A DNA stretch of 64,000 nucleotides, from contig NC_080579.1 of NCBI RefSeq assembly GCF_029962835.1, positions 83,097,959 through 83,161,958 on the forward strand. The letters run 5' to 3'. The position numbers and the translations under genes were made by a program. This document shows, in pieces, positions 11,457-24,258 of this stretch. Positions within the stretch are counted from its first letter, which is position 1; every line of letters begins with the position of its first letter. The notes beneath the pieces are model-generated. The model was not told the origin of the DNA. It was given only the letters and a program-made list of their open reading frames with translations, and searched no databases. This DNA comes from Magnolia sinica. Lineage: Eukaryota; Streptophyta; Magnoliopsida; Magnoliales; Magnoliaceae.

Positions 11457-14400
11457 TATAAGACCCGTACCTAGTCTGTATTGTTCCGTCGATTCCCACG
11501 ATCCTTCCCGTCGAAGTCCTGCAATTCGCGATGTATAATCGATGTTTGCGCGCAACCCTAAGTCGTATCCTATATATTTGAATCAGCTTAATTTGAGACT
11601 TGTACTATTGCGACCGCACCGTCGCCGCGATTCCAATGCCGCATCTTACATACTGATCCGATACCCTGGCAGGGAGATGTGGGCCGCATTCTGTTCGAGA
11701 AAAACACTGTGCATTTGCAATCCCAAGAGAATCTCTATAACATGTCTCATCAATCAATCACTCAATCAAACAATCAATCACCTCATGTCAAGTACAAGAG
11801 CACCCATACTTTCTTTCTCCACAAGTCAAGCAACCACCAAGTCAACCAATCTCTCACCACACCCATCACTCACTTCACATCCATTACTCACCTCACATCC
11901 ATCACCCATCACTCTCTCTCCTTACAACCCTCTCTCTCTCATTTCTCAACACACATTCCAAGCTAGCAAGAGAGTGGACGTCCAACATTTCTAAGAGAGA
12001 AAAAGGTGTTTTGTGTGGCCCACTTCCCACCCTAAGAACCTTTATCCTAGCCCTTCAAACCTCATCACCCTCCATCAAAGAGAAGCACAAGGAGATTGGC
12101 TGTCCATCGGACCAAGAAGATTGACCGGTGGGTGCTTTATAGGCTAGATTTTTTCATGTTTTGATGATAGGCCAAGTGAGGCCTACCGATTGATGGTATG
12201 GATCTCACTTTCGACCCTACGTGTGGTCGATGGCCCACCTTGATTCTCATGATCATTCCATGATGGGGCCATTCTCCATGGACGCCATCATGATGTTTAT
12301 TTCCCTTACATGAAAAAAGGTCATCTAGACAATCCATTTTGGGTGGAGAAGGAATCTCCACCGTCGATCTTTGATTTGGTGGGCCCACGTGTATTAGGAC
12401 CCACTTGATGTATGATTGAATGAAAGGGAAGGCTCGTAGTGGCGGGGCCCTCCATCAAACATGTCCCTCTTTCTTTCTCTCTCTCCCTCTCTTTTTCATT
12501 TGTTTTGTGTGTGATGATGTGATTGTGTGGCCTACTCGGATGGACCCTACCTTGGTGTATGTCTTATCCACACCAACCATGCATTCGGTGGCCCACTTAA
12601 GCCAGGCCCACCTTGTACATGTGCTAGGCCCAGACCGTCCAGCGTCCAGGATGCTAGATGTGGAATGAAAATACAAATACAAGCTTAATTTCAAGCTTAT
12701 TGGGTGGGTCACTCATGCAGGCCCCTCCTTGATGTATAACTTTAATCCACGCCGTCCATTCCATTCACAAGCTCATTTTAGGCGTTGAACCAAAAAATGA
12801 AGTCAATCCGACTATCTGGCAAGCCAAAGCTTAGAAAACAGTGGTTTTCACTGTTAAAATGCATTCTGATTTTTTATACACCCCAAAACATATTGAATAT
12901 CAGGCTTGTTTGGTCGATCTTGAGCCATGGAATCCAACAACTGGGTCGGATTCTTCGGATGTGGGCCCCATGTATGAAAAACTCCAGAAATTCATTTTTT
13001 TTAAAGAAAAGAAAAAAAAAACTTTAGGCAGTGCCTGCTGCTGCTAACGCTGCAGCAGGACGCTGCTGTGTTTGGGCCAAGGACCACGAGTCCCAACCAT
13101 GGGCCCCACCGTGATGTGGTAGGAAATCCACACCGTGCATTTGTTAGGACCCTTAGGGCAGTGGGCCCCCACCAAAAATCATCCATATACTAAGCTCAGG
13201 TGGCCCACACGGCAGGCAACAGTGTGATTGAACGTCTGCCATTAAAACCCCTTTTGGGTGCCCCAAAAGTTTTGGATTGATATGAAATTTATTTTTCCTC
13301 TCCATATGGGTCTGTATGACCTTACCAATGGATTGGATGACAAATAAACGCTATGGTGGGCCCCACGTGGAACCCACCTAATGATGTATGCGTTTTATTC
13401 ATGCCGTCCACGGTAGTGGACGGTGGAACCCACCATAGTGTCTGTGTTTTGTCCACACCGTCCGGGGTACTGGACGGTGGGACCCACCATGATGTACGTG
13501 TTCTATCCACGCCATCCAGCCACAGCTCAAGTGGCCCACATCATAGGAAACAACGGTGATTGAACGTCAGCCATTGAAACCCTCTTTGGGTATCACAGAA
13601 GTTTGGGGTCAATATGAAATTTGTGTTTCCTTTCATCCAGGTCAGCGTGACCTTATCAACAGGTTAGACGGCATATAGACATTATGGTGGGCCCCACGTG
13701 GGACCCCAATGAGGTAGGCGTTCTCTCCACATCGTCCATCCCTATGGGACCCACCATGATGCATGTGCTACATCCAAACCGTTCAACCATTTTGGTAGCC
13801 CATTTTATGGCAGGGGCTAAAGAATGAGTCAGATCCCTTGTTCAAGTGGGTCCCCACCACGGAAAAATAGTGGGAACAATGACATTCACCATTTAAACTT
13901 CTTAAGGGCCACGGTAGTTTTATTCAATAACGGTGGGCCCTGTAGGATATTTTAACGGTGGAAATCATTGTCACTACTATTTGGAGTGCGGTCCAGTTCA
14001 TCTTTTGATATAATTCATTTATAAATATTATATACATCTTGATATATTTATGGCCATCTGTTGAGGCCCACCTTGATATTCATAGGGCCCATTTGAGGAG
14101 GCCTACCTTGATGTATTTGTGGCCTGTTGTTGAGACCCACCTTAATATTTATGAGGCCGATTTAATGTATTGGAGGCCCATGGGTCGAGGCCCAATGGGA
14201 TGTACATGAGGCCGATTGAATATGATTCCATCGTGGTTTATGTGTTGACCTTTATGGCAGGCTATGCCTTAGGAGCAATGATGGTTTGACATCCACATTG
14301 TAAGAATAATGTTGGTTAAATGTTCGCATTATAACTCTCCCTAGGGCCCATTGATAGGCCCGTTCTTGTTGTGTGTAGACCATCTAGGCCCATCTGCGTT

Positions 14401-16045
14401 GTAAGGATAGTTCATTACTTTATAACATGCTTAGTACAATTCCATGATTCATGTCCATATGCATCATATGTATGCTTAATATGACAAATGTTTGATCATA
14501 TCATAAGCCATTGGGCTGAGACATTTACGGGACTCCTTATGAGATAGAGTGCCCCACATGTTCGCGTGGTACGCGCGAGATTGCTGCATGATTTGATAGT
14601 GTGACTCATGTATCTCGCATATGTGTGACTTGATCATTATACGTCCTAGCGACATCAGGGTCGTGGCCTCCATAAGCACATCGTGGATGGCAAATGGGAC
14701 ACCAAAAATACTTGGTTCTAGCACTGTGGGCACTTAGGATGTCCTTGGGTGAAAATATCAAAATCTCCAAGGCCAGGAGATGCCCCAACATCTAGACCGA
14801 GTGGAACATGAGCGCCCGAGTACCGAATACCAGTAGGCCGTGTATCCCACTGTGTCGTGGTAGGTTAGGAGGGGGTGTGGCCTTATCCACCCGAGTGAGG
14901 GGGCTATAAGTTAGGCTGAGTGTGACTAACTTATAAATGGGTCCGCTAACGACAAGTCGAGTAGGTATTGGCAAACTGCTGGCTAGGCAGATAGTGAGGT
15001 CTCTTCCACTCGCTGGGCTGTGCGGCTAGGGAGGCGGCAGTCGGTGTGGATTGTAATAGACCCTGATGATTTTTCAGAGAGAGCAAACGTACTGATATGT
15101 GGACTTATTGAGCAGAAATTGCATATTCATTCATTCATTCACTATCTACTCGGGCTGGTGGTGTGTAACTATTTGTCACGTGTACCTTCGCATGGTCAGG
15201 ATTTTGGTTGGGCGCGCGACTAACCTGAGATCAGGAGTTTACCACATTGAGTCTGACTATCCAAATTTAGGTATGGGACTGGTTTGGATAGAAGTACCTT
15301 GTGGTAGACCCCATAGCCTGCGATACTACGTACTATCATCCCGACTTCACATTCCAACATAGTCATTTCATTCGCACCGCTTATTACATTGCATCTGCAG
15401 TACTTAGCATTTTGGGTTACCATGTTTTTGCACTTATATGGCCTAGACGGACTTAGCAGGATTTGCATATTGCCTTGCATCATTGGCATCTGATATTTGG
15501 CTTCCACATTTGCATAGTCGATCCGCATCGCGTATTCTGTTATTGAATGATTCATGGACTTACCATTATCTTTCCGCTTACTCTAATATCGTATGATTCA
15601 TGATCTTGTCATTATTTTTGCTTATCCCGATGATATATGATTTATGAGCTTTATTGTATACTTGGCACTTACCTTACACACACTTTCACCACCCTCTAAG
15701 CTTTCTATAAGTTTATGCACGATAGATGCGTGAAGGAGGCGTTAGGTTGCAGTAGCGTTGAGCTTGGAGCGTGCAACTGTCTTCGGGAGCCCTGATTTCG
15801 ATATATGTATTTCCCTTTCAGCATTGCATTCAAATGATTATATTAGTAGATATGTGATGATGATATTACCTTTATGATTTGGGTATACTTGTGGTTATGA
15901 TTCTTACGAGACAAATGTACGTTGGAAAATCCTCCTTGTAGGATCCCAGGATCGGAACCTGGCATATGGACGCTGGGAGCCGAGAATGGGTACTACGGAG
16001 GCTGTTGGCACCGGATTCGATAATTGGGAATTGGTGTGATTATTT
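11457..16045 (+). repeat. 3' LTR of the long-LTR element
   Basis: It starts 'taagacccgtacctag' directly after the purine tract and follows the 5' LTR to 'ggcaccggatt' near 16017. The last few dozen bases are shortened or altered compared with the 5' copy, so the end is approximate. Confidence 0.8.
14040..14205. repeat. 69-bp tandem repeat, two units, in the 3' LTR
   Basis: Units begin at 14063 and 14132. This is one unit fewer than in the partner LTR, so the two LTRs have changed in repeat number since insertion or were copied from slightly different templates. Confidence 0.8.
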
Positions 16046-16049
16046 TAGA

Positions 16050-16480
16050 TCTTGATCCTAAAAGTTACTAATTTCAAAGGCTCAAGTAGATCACACAACA
16101 AATAACTGGGGGACAATGATTCTTATAGTTAAAACATTCATAGGGCCCACTGTAACGTTTACTTTCCATTCCATCTATTCGTAAGGTCACACAGACCTTG
16201 ATGAAGAGAAAAAACAAATTTCATATTGATCCAAAATTTATGTGACCCAAAAAGAGTTTCAATGGCAAGCGTTCAATCCCCCACTACTTTTTGCAGTGTG
16301 GTTCACTTGATTTTTGGAGCTGTCTTATTTTTAAGCTCAATCTATATGACGAGTTCACCAAGTGAACGAACGGTTTGGATATAACTCATACCTTATGATG
16401 TGATCTACAAAACTTGGTAACGTCAACACATCAGCCACATCGGTGCTGTGTGACACTAGTAAATCCGCTTCCCCTAGGGC
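16050..16480. mobile_element. Foldback MITE, partial (family A)
   Basis: Recognised by family phrases in this order: 'agggcccactgtaacg', 'ccattccatctattcgtaag', 'acacagaccttgatgaagag', 'gtgtggttcacttga'. No coding sequence. Ends are not clear because it abuts other repeats. Confidence 0.55.
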
Positions 16481-16489
16481 AGGGGATTG

Positions 16490-16835
16490 GGGCAATACTC
16501 AAGTGGGCCTCATTAAAGGAAAACGTGGGCTGGGAAATTCTTACCGTTTAAACCTCTAGTCGAACAGTGATGTTTAAATGCCATCATACAGTTAATAATG
16601 TCACTTCTACTGGGATGTACCCTGATTCAAAACTTTTATGCCCCATGAATATTTCAACTGTGAACGTTTAATCCTCGTGTTTTTAGCACACTTGAGTATT
16701 AGATCCAGCTCATTTTTAGTCTCATGTTATATAATAAGCTCATAAAATATATGAGCGGGATGTATTTCTCACAAACATCATGGTGGGCCCGCCTCAGTTT
16801 ACAGGGAAGGAACATCAGAAGTGGATTGGCTGGTA
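16490..16835. mobile_element. Foldback MITE, right part (family C)
   Basis: Shares phrases with the element at 26336-26800: 'gaatatttcaactgtg', 'acttgagtattagat', 'gagcgggatgtatttctcac' and a 'ggtgggcc' end block. Only the right portion is clear. Confidence 0.5.
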
Positions 16836-16839
16836 TACC

Positions 16840-17132
16840 ACACACGAGCTATATATATGGTGTATTGACGACAGCAAGTTTTGTGGGTCCCATCATGAGG
16901 TATGTGTTATATCCAAATTGTCCATCCATGTGGTGAGCTCTTCGTAAGGCTTGAAACGAAAATTAAGAGAGATCTAAAGATAAAGTGGCCCACACTGCAA
17001 AAAGCAGTGGGGGATTGAATGTCTACCATTGAAACCCTTTTAGGGGTCACAGAAGTTTTGAATCAACGTGAAATTTATTTTTCCTCTTCATATAGGTATT
17101 TATGACCTTATGAACAGATTGGATGGAAAATA
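16840..17132. mobile_element. Foldback MITE, left part (family B), split by a copia element
   Basis: Starts near 'gtggattggctggtatacc' and has the family phrase 'gaggtatgtgttatatcc'. It breaks off at 17132 within 'ggatggaaaata' and resumes at 24259 with 'aatgttatggtgggcc'. Intact relatives (51018-51575) read straight across this point, which shows that the copia element landed inside a MITE. Confidence 0.75.
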
Positions 17133-17561
17133 TGTTGCATTTGATATCTTAAATCTAATCAAATTCTGCACAAATTTTTCACACAACTGCGAAAGTGTGG
17201 GATTTGTTTCCAATTTTGTTTATGATTTTTTCCAATTTTGTTTGGGATTCTTCTTAAAACTATATATATAGGTGTAAATGGGATTGGGAGGGATTATTGT
17301 AAGAGATTCTAAGGCTTTCTCAAAGGGTTCTAGGGTTTGCAAAGGGTGTAGTAAGGGTGAGATTCAAGCTTGTTTAAATTAGATAAGTCTTTTCTCTTTG
17401 TAATTTCTGCTTTCATAGTGAAGATCTATCGCTTTGTGCCATGGTATTTTTCCGAAAGGGTTTTTCACGTTAAATCTTTGTGTTCTCTTGTGTTTGCTTG
17501 GTGCTCTTGGATTGTTATCCTAGATCCATCTCGGTGTGATTCCACAGTCCAAAACCCAACA
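17133..17561 (+). repeat. 5' LTR of the copia element at 17133-24253
   Basis: Begins 'tgttgcatttgatatc' and ends 'aaaacccaaca'. It matches 23823-24253 along its length. A TATA-like 'tatatatag' lies near 17264, followed by a transcript-leader-like region. Confidence 0.9.
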
Positions 17562-17563
17562 AG

Positions 17564-17576
17564 TGGTATTAGAGCA
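17564..17576 (+). promoter_or_regulatory. Primer-binding site of the copia element
   Basis: 'tggtattagagca' follows the 5' LTR by two bases and matches the usual complement of the plant initiator tRNA-Met 3' end with small differences. Confidence 0.85.
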
Positions 17577-17609
17577 ATCATGGGGGCGCAGATCTGGATC
17601 TGCAGGATT

Positions 17610-20600
17610 AGCATCAATGGGAAACACCAAGTTTAATATTGAGAAGTACTCAGGCAAAAATAATTTTGAGTTATGAAAGATTAAGATGATTAGTTTGTTA
17701 ACTAAGCAATGTGAAGTTAAGGCTCCTGAGGATCGAAAATCAACTATGAAAGATGAAGAATGGGAGACTCTTGATAGTAATGCCTTAGCCTCCATCCATT
17801 TGTCTTATGGATGAAGTTCTCTATAATGTTTTGATGAAGAAAACTACGGCTAAGTTATGGGCAAAGTTAGAGGACATCTATGTGAAAAAATCCTTTGAAA
17901 ATCACCTACACTTGAAGTTATAGTGGTATAACTTCAAGATAACAGAGGGTGGAGATCTGGAGGCCCACATCAGCAACTTTAATAAATTAGTTTATAAATT
18001 ACTGGATATGAAGGAAGTGATCAAATATAAGGAACAAGCATGTATGTTGTTGAATTATCTTCCGGCATCGCATGAGTCATTCAAGGATGCAATTTGCACC
18101 ACAAATAAAACTTTGAGTGTCAACACCGTTATCTCAGCCCTTTAAGGGAAGGCCATGAGAAAGTTAAATGGTGACATGGGGACATTTTTCGATGCACTGT
18201 TTACAATATGTAGGAATTCTGAGTGAGGTACAAGATCTTCAAAACCTATATCCAAATCTAAGGGCAGGGGCAAAGGAAAATTAAAGTGCTGAAATTATGG
18301 GATGATTGGACACATGAAAAAGGATTGTACAAATTTTAAAGCAAAGAAAGAAAACTCAGAAGCTTCTTCTAAGGAAGCCAATGTTGTCACATCTGATGAA
18401 GAGACAAGTGGTGGTAATGTTCTGTCTATGTCTATGGTCAAACACTTGCATGACAATCTTGGAGATGAGTGGATCCTTGACACATGAGTAATATATCACA
18501 TGACTCCTTATCAGAGTTGGTTTGCCAGTTATAAGAAATGCGATGGTGGATAGGTTTTTATGGACAATGACAATGCCTGTAATGTTGTGCCTATTGGTAC
18601 TGTGAGCATCAAGATGTTTAATGGGATGGAGCATACCTTGACTAATGTCAGGCACGTTCCTGATATAAAGAAAAGTCTAATTTTCATTAGTGCACTCGAG
18701 GCTATAGGGTGTAAGTTCACTGGTATTGATGGTGTCCTTAAAGTTTCAAAAGGGGCACTCGTAGTTATGAGAGCACAAAGGCACGGAAACCTTTACAGGT
18801 TGATTGGAAGCACTTCAGCAGGTGGAGCAGTAGCTGCTATTATAGATTCCACTTCTGTGTATATGTGGCATGCTCGTCTGGGTCACATGAGTAAGCGGGG
18901 CATGAAGGTATTATCTGATCGTTGTTTAATTTTAAATTTTTAAGAATTCTGATTTAGATATATATGAACATTGTATATATGGTAAACAATCTAGATTATC
19001 TTTTAAAACTCGAAAATATATATGTAAGAGAGTGCTTGATTATGTGCACTCTAACGTATGGGGGCCATCACCAGAGGTTTCTATTTGGAGGTCGTCATGG
19101 TTTGTTTCATTCATAGACGACTACTCCGAGAAAGTTTGGGTTTACTTCATGAAACGTAAATCTGAAGTTTTTACCATATTCAAATAATGGAAGGTAATAG
19201 TGGAAAAACAGTCAGGGCAAAAAGTAAAAGTTTTAAGGACTAACAATGGTGGAGAATTCGCTTCCACTAAGTTTAATGAATATTGCAAGGATGAAGGGAT
19301 CATTAGGCACAACACGGTGCTTCACATGCCCAAACAAAATGGTGTGGCTAAGCGAATGAATCGGATTCTCTTGGAGATGGCCCAATGTATGTTAAGTAAT
19401 GATGCGTTGGACAAGGACTTATGGACATAGGCCGTTAACATGGCTTGTTATTTGGTGAATCGATCTCCTTGTATGACAATTAAATGTAAAATTTCAGAGG
19501 AAGTATAGAGTGGTCATAAGCTGGACTACTCAGATTTGCGCATATTTAGTTGTGAAGCTTACTCTCATGTACCGTCAGTTGAGAGAAATAAGCTAGACCA
19601 TAGAGCCAAAAAATATACTTTTGTTGACTATGGTATTGGTGTGAAAGCTTACAAGTTATTCGACAAAGTCACACATAATTAAGGTTATCACTAGCCATGA
19701 CATTAGATTTGATGAAAGCTCCCTATTCCATAAGAATGATCAAGAGGAGCAAGAGGAACTAGAAATGTTGATTATAAACATCCAGATTGACACATATGAT
19801 ACTCAAGCAGAGATAAATGTATAGACAAAGGTACAGGAGCAGGTAAAGCAGCCACCTGTGAGAAGGAACCCACCGCATGTCGCAGGTTACCAGCAGGATA
19901 CAGAGACAACTCTAATATTGCATATGCCCTCATTACAGATGAGGGAGACCTTTTAACTATTTAAGAGGCTCTTGATGGGGCTGATGCAGAAAAGTGGAAA
20001 GAGGTTATGAATGATGAGATGGACTCATTATACAAAAATCACACATGGGAGATGGTGGAGCTTCTAGTGGGCCAAGAAGTGATCGAATGCAAGTAGTTAT
20101 TCAAAAGGAAATATGATAGATACAAAGAAAGGTTGGTAACGAAGAGATATGCTTAAAGAGAAGGAATCGACTTCACAGAGATATTCACGTTGGTGGTTAA
20201 GCAAGTATCCATCAAATTCGTGTTGAGGCTGGTTGCCCAATACGATCTTGAGCTGGAACAAATGGATGTCAAGACTGCATTCCTGCATGGAGAGTTAGAA
20301 GAGCAGATCTACATGAAGCAACTAGAGGGATACGAAATTAAAGGGGCAGAGAAAAATGTTTGCAAGTTAATGAGGTCGTTATACGGCCTGAAACAGTCGC
20401 CTAGGCAGTGGTATAAGAAATTTGATTCTTTCATGTTGAGTCAGAAATTTACTCGAAGTAAATACGATCACTGTGTCTAATACAAGACGCTGAATGATGG
20501 TAAATTCATCATCCTAGTATTGTATGTTAATGATATGTTGATCGCCAATCATGATATGTCTGAAATCAATATACCAAAGACTCGGTTATCAGGAACATTC

Positions 20601-21376
20601 GAAATAAAAGACCTGAGGGCTGCAAAGAGGGTTCTCGGCATAAATATTCATAGATACAGGAAAAGGAGCAGACTTTGGTTATCACAGGCAAAATACCTTG
20701 AAAAGGTGCTGATCAAGTATGGGATGGACCAGGCAAAGCCAGTGAGCATTCCCCACGAGAATCACTTCAAGCTTTCCTCAGAACAACGTCTTAGATCCAA
20801 TGAAGAAAAACAGGTTGTCTCATGTGCCTTATTTGAATACGGTTGACAGTTTAATGTATGCCATGGTCTGTACGATACAAGATATTTCACAGGCGGTCAG
20901 TATTGTGAGCAGATACATGTCAAACCCCAGCAAGTAACATTAGGAATCGATGAAATGGCTACTTAGATACATTCGAGGTACAAAAAACTACATTTTAACT
21001 TTTAAGAAGACAGGGGCAAAGTTAGTAAGGTATGTGGATTCAGACTACACAAGCAGTATGGATTCCAAAAGGTCAACTTCAAGATACTTGTTCATACTAG
21101 CGGGTGGAGCAATTAATTGGATGTCGAAGCTTCAGTCTGTGGTAGCACTTTCCACGACCAAAGTAGAATATATGACAATGACGAAAGCATTTAAGGAAGG
21201 TGTCTGGTTAAAAGGCATGATAAATCAGTTGGGATTTCAACAGGAGGTCATGCCGGTTAATTGTGATAGCTAGAGCACTATCAATTTGGATAAAAAATCT
21301 ATTTATCACTATCGTACTAAACACATTGATGTTCGTCACTATTTTATCTGACAGGTGCTTGATAAAGGAGGCGTAA
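17610..21376 (+). pseudogene. copia gag-pol fossil, main part
   Basis: Domains in order: a gag opening near 17615-17720 ('KFNIEKYSG'), a zinc knuckle near 18285-18330 ('GMIGHMKKDC'), a protease region near 18470 ('WILDT'), the GAG-pre-integrase motif near 18865 ('WHARLGHMSKRGM') and the integrase core near 19200-19430 ('RTNNGGEFAS', 'PKQNGV'). Reverse transcriptase follows near 20190-20840 ('QMDVKTAFLHGELEE', 'LYGLKQSPRQWY', 'LYVNDMLI') and RNase H near 20950-21350 ('YVDSDYTSSMD', 'KHIDVRHYFI'). In life this would be one polyprotein. It is now broken many times and not expressible. The last part continues after the nested solo LTR. Confidence 0.9.
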
Positions 21377-23597
21377 TGTTGAGGGTCAAATATTGCATAT
21401 CAGACCCATTTATTGCATGGATTTACAAGCATGACACCGTTTAATAGCCTAATTTAATTGAATTTGTGATGCAGGGCGTCTTCATGAGCTTGGACTGGGA
21501 AAGGACACTAAAAAGCATGGATTTACCGATCTGATGACACTAAAGCAGGGAACGGACTCTAGAAGACTAAGAGCGGTGAAATTATACACCAGGAGTCCGC
21601 GAAAATCGAGAAACTGAAGCTCAAATGGCCTGAAAGTTAAGCAGAATGCAAGATCACAGCGCTCCCACCATCCGATTGGCTCGAAACTTCATACATGGGA
21701 TTGGGACCATAAATTAACCGTACACGTCAAATTTCAGCCATTGGATCCTCGTGAAAGTGGCAGAACTAATAGATCAGTCCATAAAACCCTGATTTGGGGC
21801 CCACCCGCTGTCCAGATACGCTTTAACTTCGGGCCCCACGGCTCAAATGAAATGGGGAACAAGATGGATGGTGTGGATTTCTCATAATCATCATACAGTG
21901 TACGTACTACACTTTTTGCACTAAACTTGCATGGCAAGACTCTCCCTGACGTCTCATCTTCAAAAATGTAAGTTCTGTTTCTATTACGAAACAGAGCCTG
22001 CGGTTTTCCTTTGTGGGCCACCACCGTACACCAACGGTAGAATCCGGACCGACCATCAGGAGTGGGCATAGTACACTTTTTGCACTTGATCAATTCCTTG
22101 CAACTATGTAAACGATTAAGAATGCAAAGACTGGATGCTTCTGCTACGTTGATTAGTGGTGTGGTCTACCTAAAGCTCGGATCCACTTCGAATTTGAAAG
22201 ATTGGCCTAAGTAGACCTTATGAATCTAATTATCGACGCTGATTCACTGGAAGATCACCGAGAGTGGCTCCCTCAAGGTCCAGCACAGCTGCCGTGCGCA
22301 AAGCCAGCGTCCGCAAGTTCCGGACGCTGCCCCGGCTTTTACGGCCCATTGAATGATCTTGGAGGTGATTGGTTGAAAGATCGACACCGTCCAAACTGTT
22401 GGGAGGGAAATTTAGACCCTTCCCAAGTTGACGGAATGCCCGGACGTGATCGCATGCTGGTCCACATCTCATCCAAACACAAACCGGTCTCGCGGTTTTG
22501 CTGCGACAGAAAACGCTGCTGTGCGTAAGAAATTCCGATTTTTCTCAGCGTAAGCAAGGTCGGTTCCCTGCAACCGACCTCCCCACCATCTTCTCTGCTT
22601 ATAAAAGAAAGAGAAGAGAGAGAACCAAAGGGAGTTCGTCTTTGGTTGGAAAGAAACGGGAAGAAAGGAAGGACGGTCTGCGGTAGGGGCTGCTGAATGT
22701 GCTGCTGAGGAGTTTTCGTTTGGGAGAAGAAAACGGGGCTGCTGCTGCTGCTGTGCATGGGAAGAGTTCTTTGATGAGATACGGGAAGACAAGGAGAAGA
22801 GAGAGAAGTTTTTTTTTTTTCTTCTTTTACTTTATTTCCTTGCTTTGTTTTTTTGTTCCTTCTTCTTTTTCTTCTTCTTTTTCTTTTAATTAGAATTTAG
22901 CCCGCATCATGACGGGCTAAACCTCTTGGCTAGGGCTAAAAGGTGAAGCCTGTAGCTTGATGGGAGATTTTTTTTTCTGCTTGTGCCTTTTGTTTAAACT
23001 GAATTAAGATTGATTTGAGTATAATTAAGGGATTTTTATTAGTCTTTAATAGTCCGTTGTGACTGAAATTACAATGGGTTTGCAATGGCTTTGAATATTC
23101 CTTTCCTCTTTTTATATTCATGAAGTCAGGAAGCCCTGTTGTTCATTATTGTCCCATGGGCATGATAGGATGACAGTACCTTCCTGATCTTCATGGCATG
23201 TTGATTGATTGATAATTAGATTAATTCTGTTGTTTGCTTTGTCTCCTGGGCATGGTTTGGTGATGGAATCCATTCTAATTCATCCATTCTTCATCTCTTG
23301 AAACCCATATCAATGGCAGTACAGTAAATTTCCATAATCTGTGATCCTGGCATACGATCTCCCTGATCTCTACAAGTGGATCCTCTGAATCCCTAGTTCC
23401 CTTTCTCAGAATTCCTTAAAGTCTTAGATAATTCTTCCACAATTATTCATTAATTTCTATTTGGTTTAGATCACATCTTAGTCTAGTTCTAGTTCTTCTT
23501 GGTTTCAGATAACGTACAGGTATCAGTCCCTGTGGATTCGACCTCGGTCTTACCGAGTTTATTACTACATCACAACCCTATACTTGGGGAGTGAACA
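21377..23597 (+). mobile_element. Solo LTR (Ty3/gypsy Tat/Athila type) nested in copia pol
   Basis: It starts 'tgttgagggtcaaa', ends 'tggggagtgaaca', and has a perfect 5-base duplication, CGTAA, at 21372-21376 and 23598-23602. The 3' end has the phrase 'ttcgacctcggtcttaccga' and 'ccctatacttg', which I know from LTR ends of Tat/Athila-group gypsy elements. A TATA box 'tataaaag' lies at 22600, and GCT-rich and TTC-rich runs follow (22738-22755, 22810-22890). It has no coding domain. The longer open frames inside it (21734-22093, 22339-22758) are on the minus strand, match nothing I know and are not genes. Confidence 0.88.
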
Positions 23598-23602
23598 CGT
23601 AA

Positions 23603-23822
23603 CTCTGGAGAAGATTCACACCAGCGTGAATCCAGCAAACATGCTCACCAAGGTTGTTCCTACAAATAAGTTCAAGTTCTGTATAACTTCTCTGGGTTTG
23701 GCGATGGCGTAAAAGGAAGACGGAGTATGCACGAGAAGCATTGATGAAGCTATGATGTGAGGTAGAGATAAAAGAAGAGGACAATGAGCTACACGTTTAA
23801 AGATTGAAGACACGGTGTAGAT
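23603..23822 (+). pseudogene. copia pol, C-terminal end after the nested LTR
   Basis: Shows the usual last copia RNase H block, 'IHTSVNPANMLTKVV', followed by a short untranslated stretch up to the 3' LTR. It belongs to the same element as 17610-21376. Confidence 0.85.
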
Positions 23823-24253
23823 TGTTATATTTGATGTGTTAAATTTAATTAGATTCTGCGCAGATTTTTTGCACAACTGCAAAAGTGCAGGATTTGTTTC
23901 CGATTTCGTTTATGAGTCTTTCCAATTTTGTTTGGGATTCTTCCTAAAACTACATATATGGGTATAAACGGAATTTGGAGGGATTATTCTAAGGGATTCT
24001 AAGGCTTTTTAAAAGGGTTCTAGAGTTTGCTAAGGGTGTGTAGCAAGGGAGAGATTCAAGCTTGTTTGAATCGGGTAAATCTTTTCTCTTTGTAATTTCT
24101 ACTTTCATAATGAAGATCTATCGCTTTATGCCATGGTTTTTTCCCGAAAGAGTTTTCCACGTTAGATCTTTATGTTCTCTTGTGTTTGCTTGGTGCTCTT
24201 GAATTGCTATCCTAGATCCATCTCTATGTGATTCCATTGTCCAAAACCCAACA
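23823..24253 (+). repeat. 3' LTR of the copia element at 17133-24253
   Basis: Begins 'tgttatatttgatg', ends 'aaaacccaaca', then the AAATA duplication and the second half of the split MITE. Confidence 0.9.
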
Positions 24254-24258
24254 AAATA

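Larger units (their letters stand above)
3303..16045 (+). mobile_element. Non-autonomous LTR retrotransposon with very long LTRs (LARD/TRIM-like)
   Basis: Two direct copies of a sequence of about 4.6 kb flank an internal domain of only about 0.4 kb. The internal domain starts with a primer-binding-like 'tggtatcaaaac' (11053) and ends with a purine-rich tract 'ggtggggagag' (11445) just before the second copy. No gag or pol is present, so any past movement must have used proteins from another element. The 5' LTR is interrupted near its end by a complete solo LTR (7960-11035). The LTR words and the 'tttgaggatgaaattt' phrase before the second LTR resemble plant Ty3/gypsy elements. By eye the two LTRs agree at roughly nine bases in ten, so the element is old. 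The far right end is degenerate and its exact last base is uncertain. Confidence 0.8.
17133..24253 (+). mobile_element. Ty1/copia retrotransposon, broken
   Basis: It is bounded by LTRs of about 430 bases and a perfect 5-base duplication, AAATA (17128-17132 and 24254-24258). Its body shows the copia order gag, protease, integrase, reverse transcriptase, RNase H on the plus strand. A gypsy-type solo LTR sits near the 3' end of pol. The coding region is broken in many places (well over ten), so it is a fossil. The gag opening and overall look are Tnt1-like, but the lineage is not certain. LTR divergence judged by eye is around a tenth, so the insertion is not recent. Confidence 0.92.

Noticed and set aside
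21734-22093. 119-codon minus-strand frame
   Set aside because: Lies wholly inside a solo LTR, matches no known domain, and runs against the direction of the element.
22339-22792. Overlapping minus-strand frames of 139 and 107 codons
   Set aside because: Caused by GCT- and TTC-rich repeats in the LTR leader; they overlap each other in different phases.
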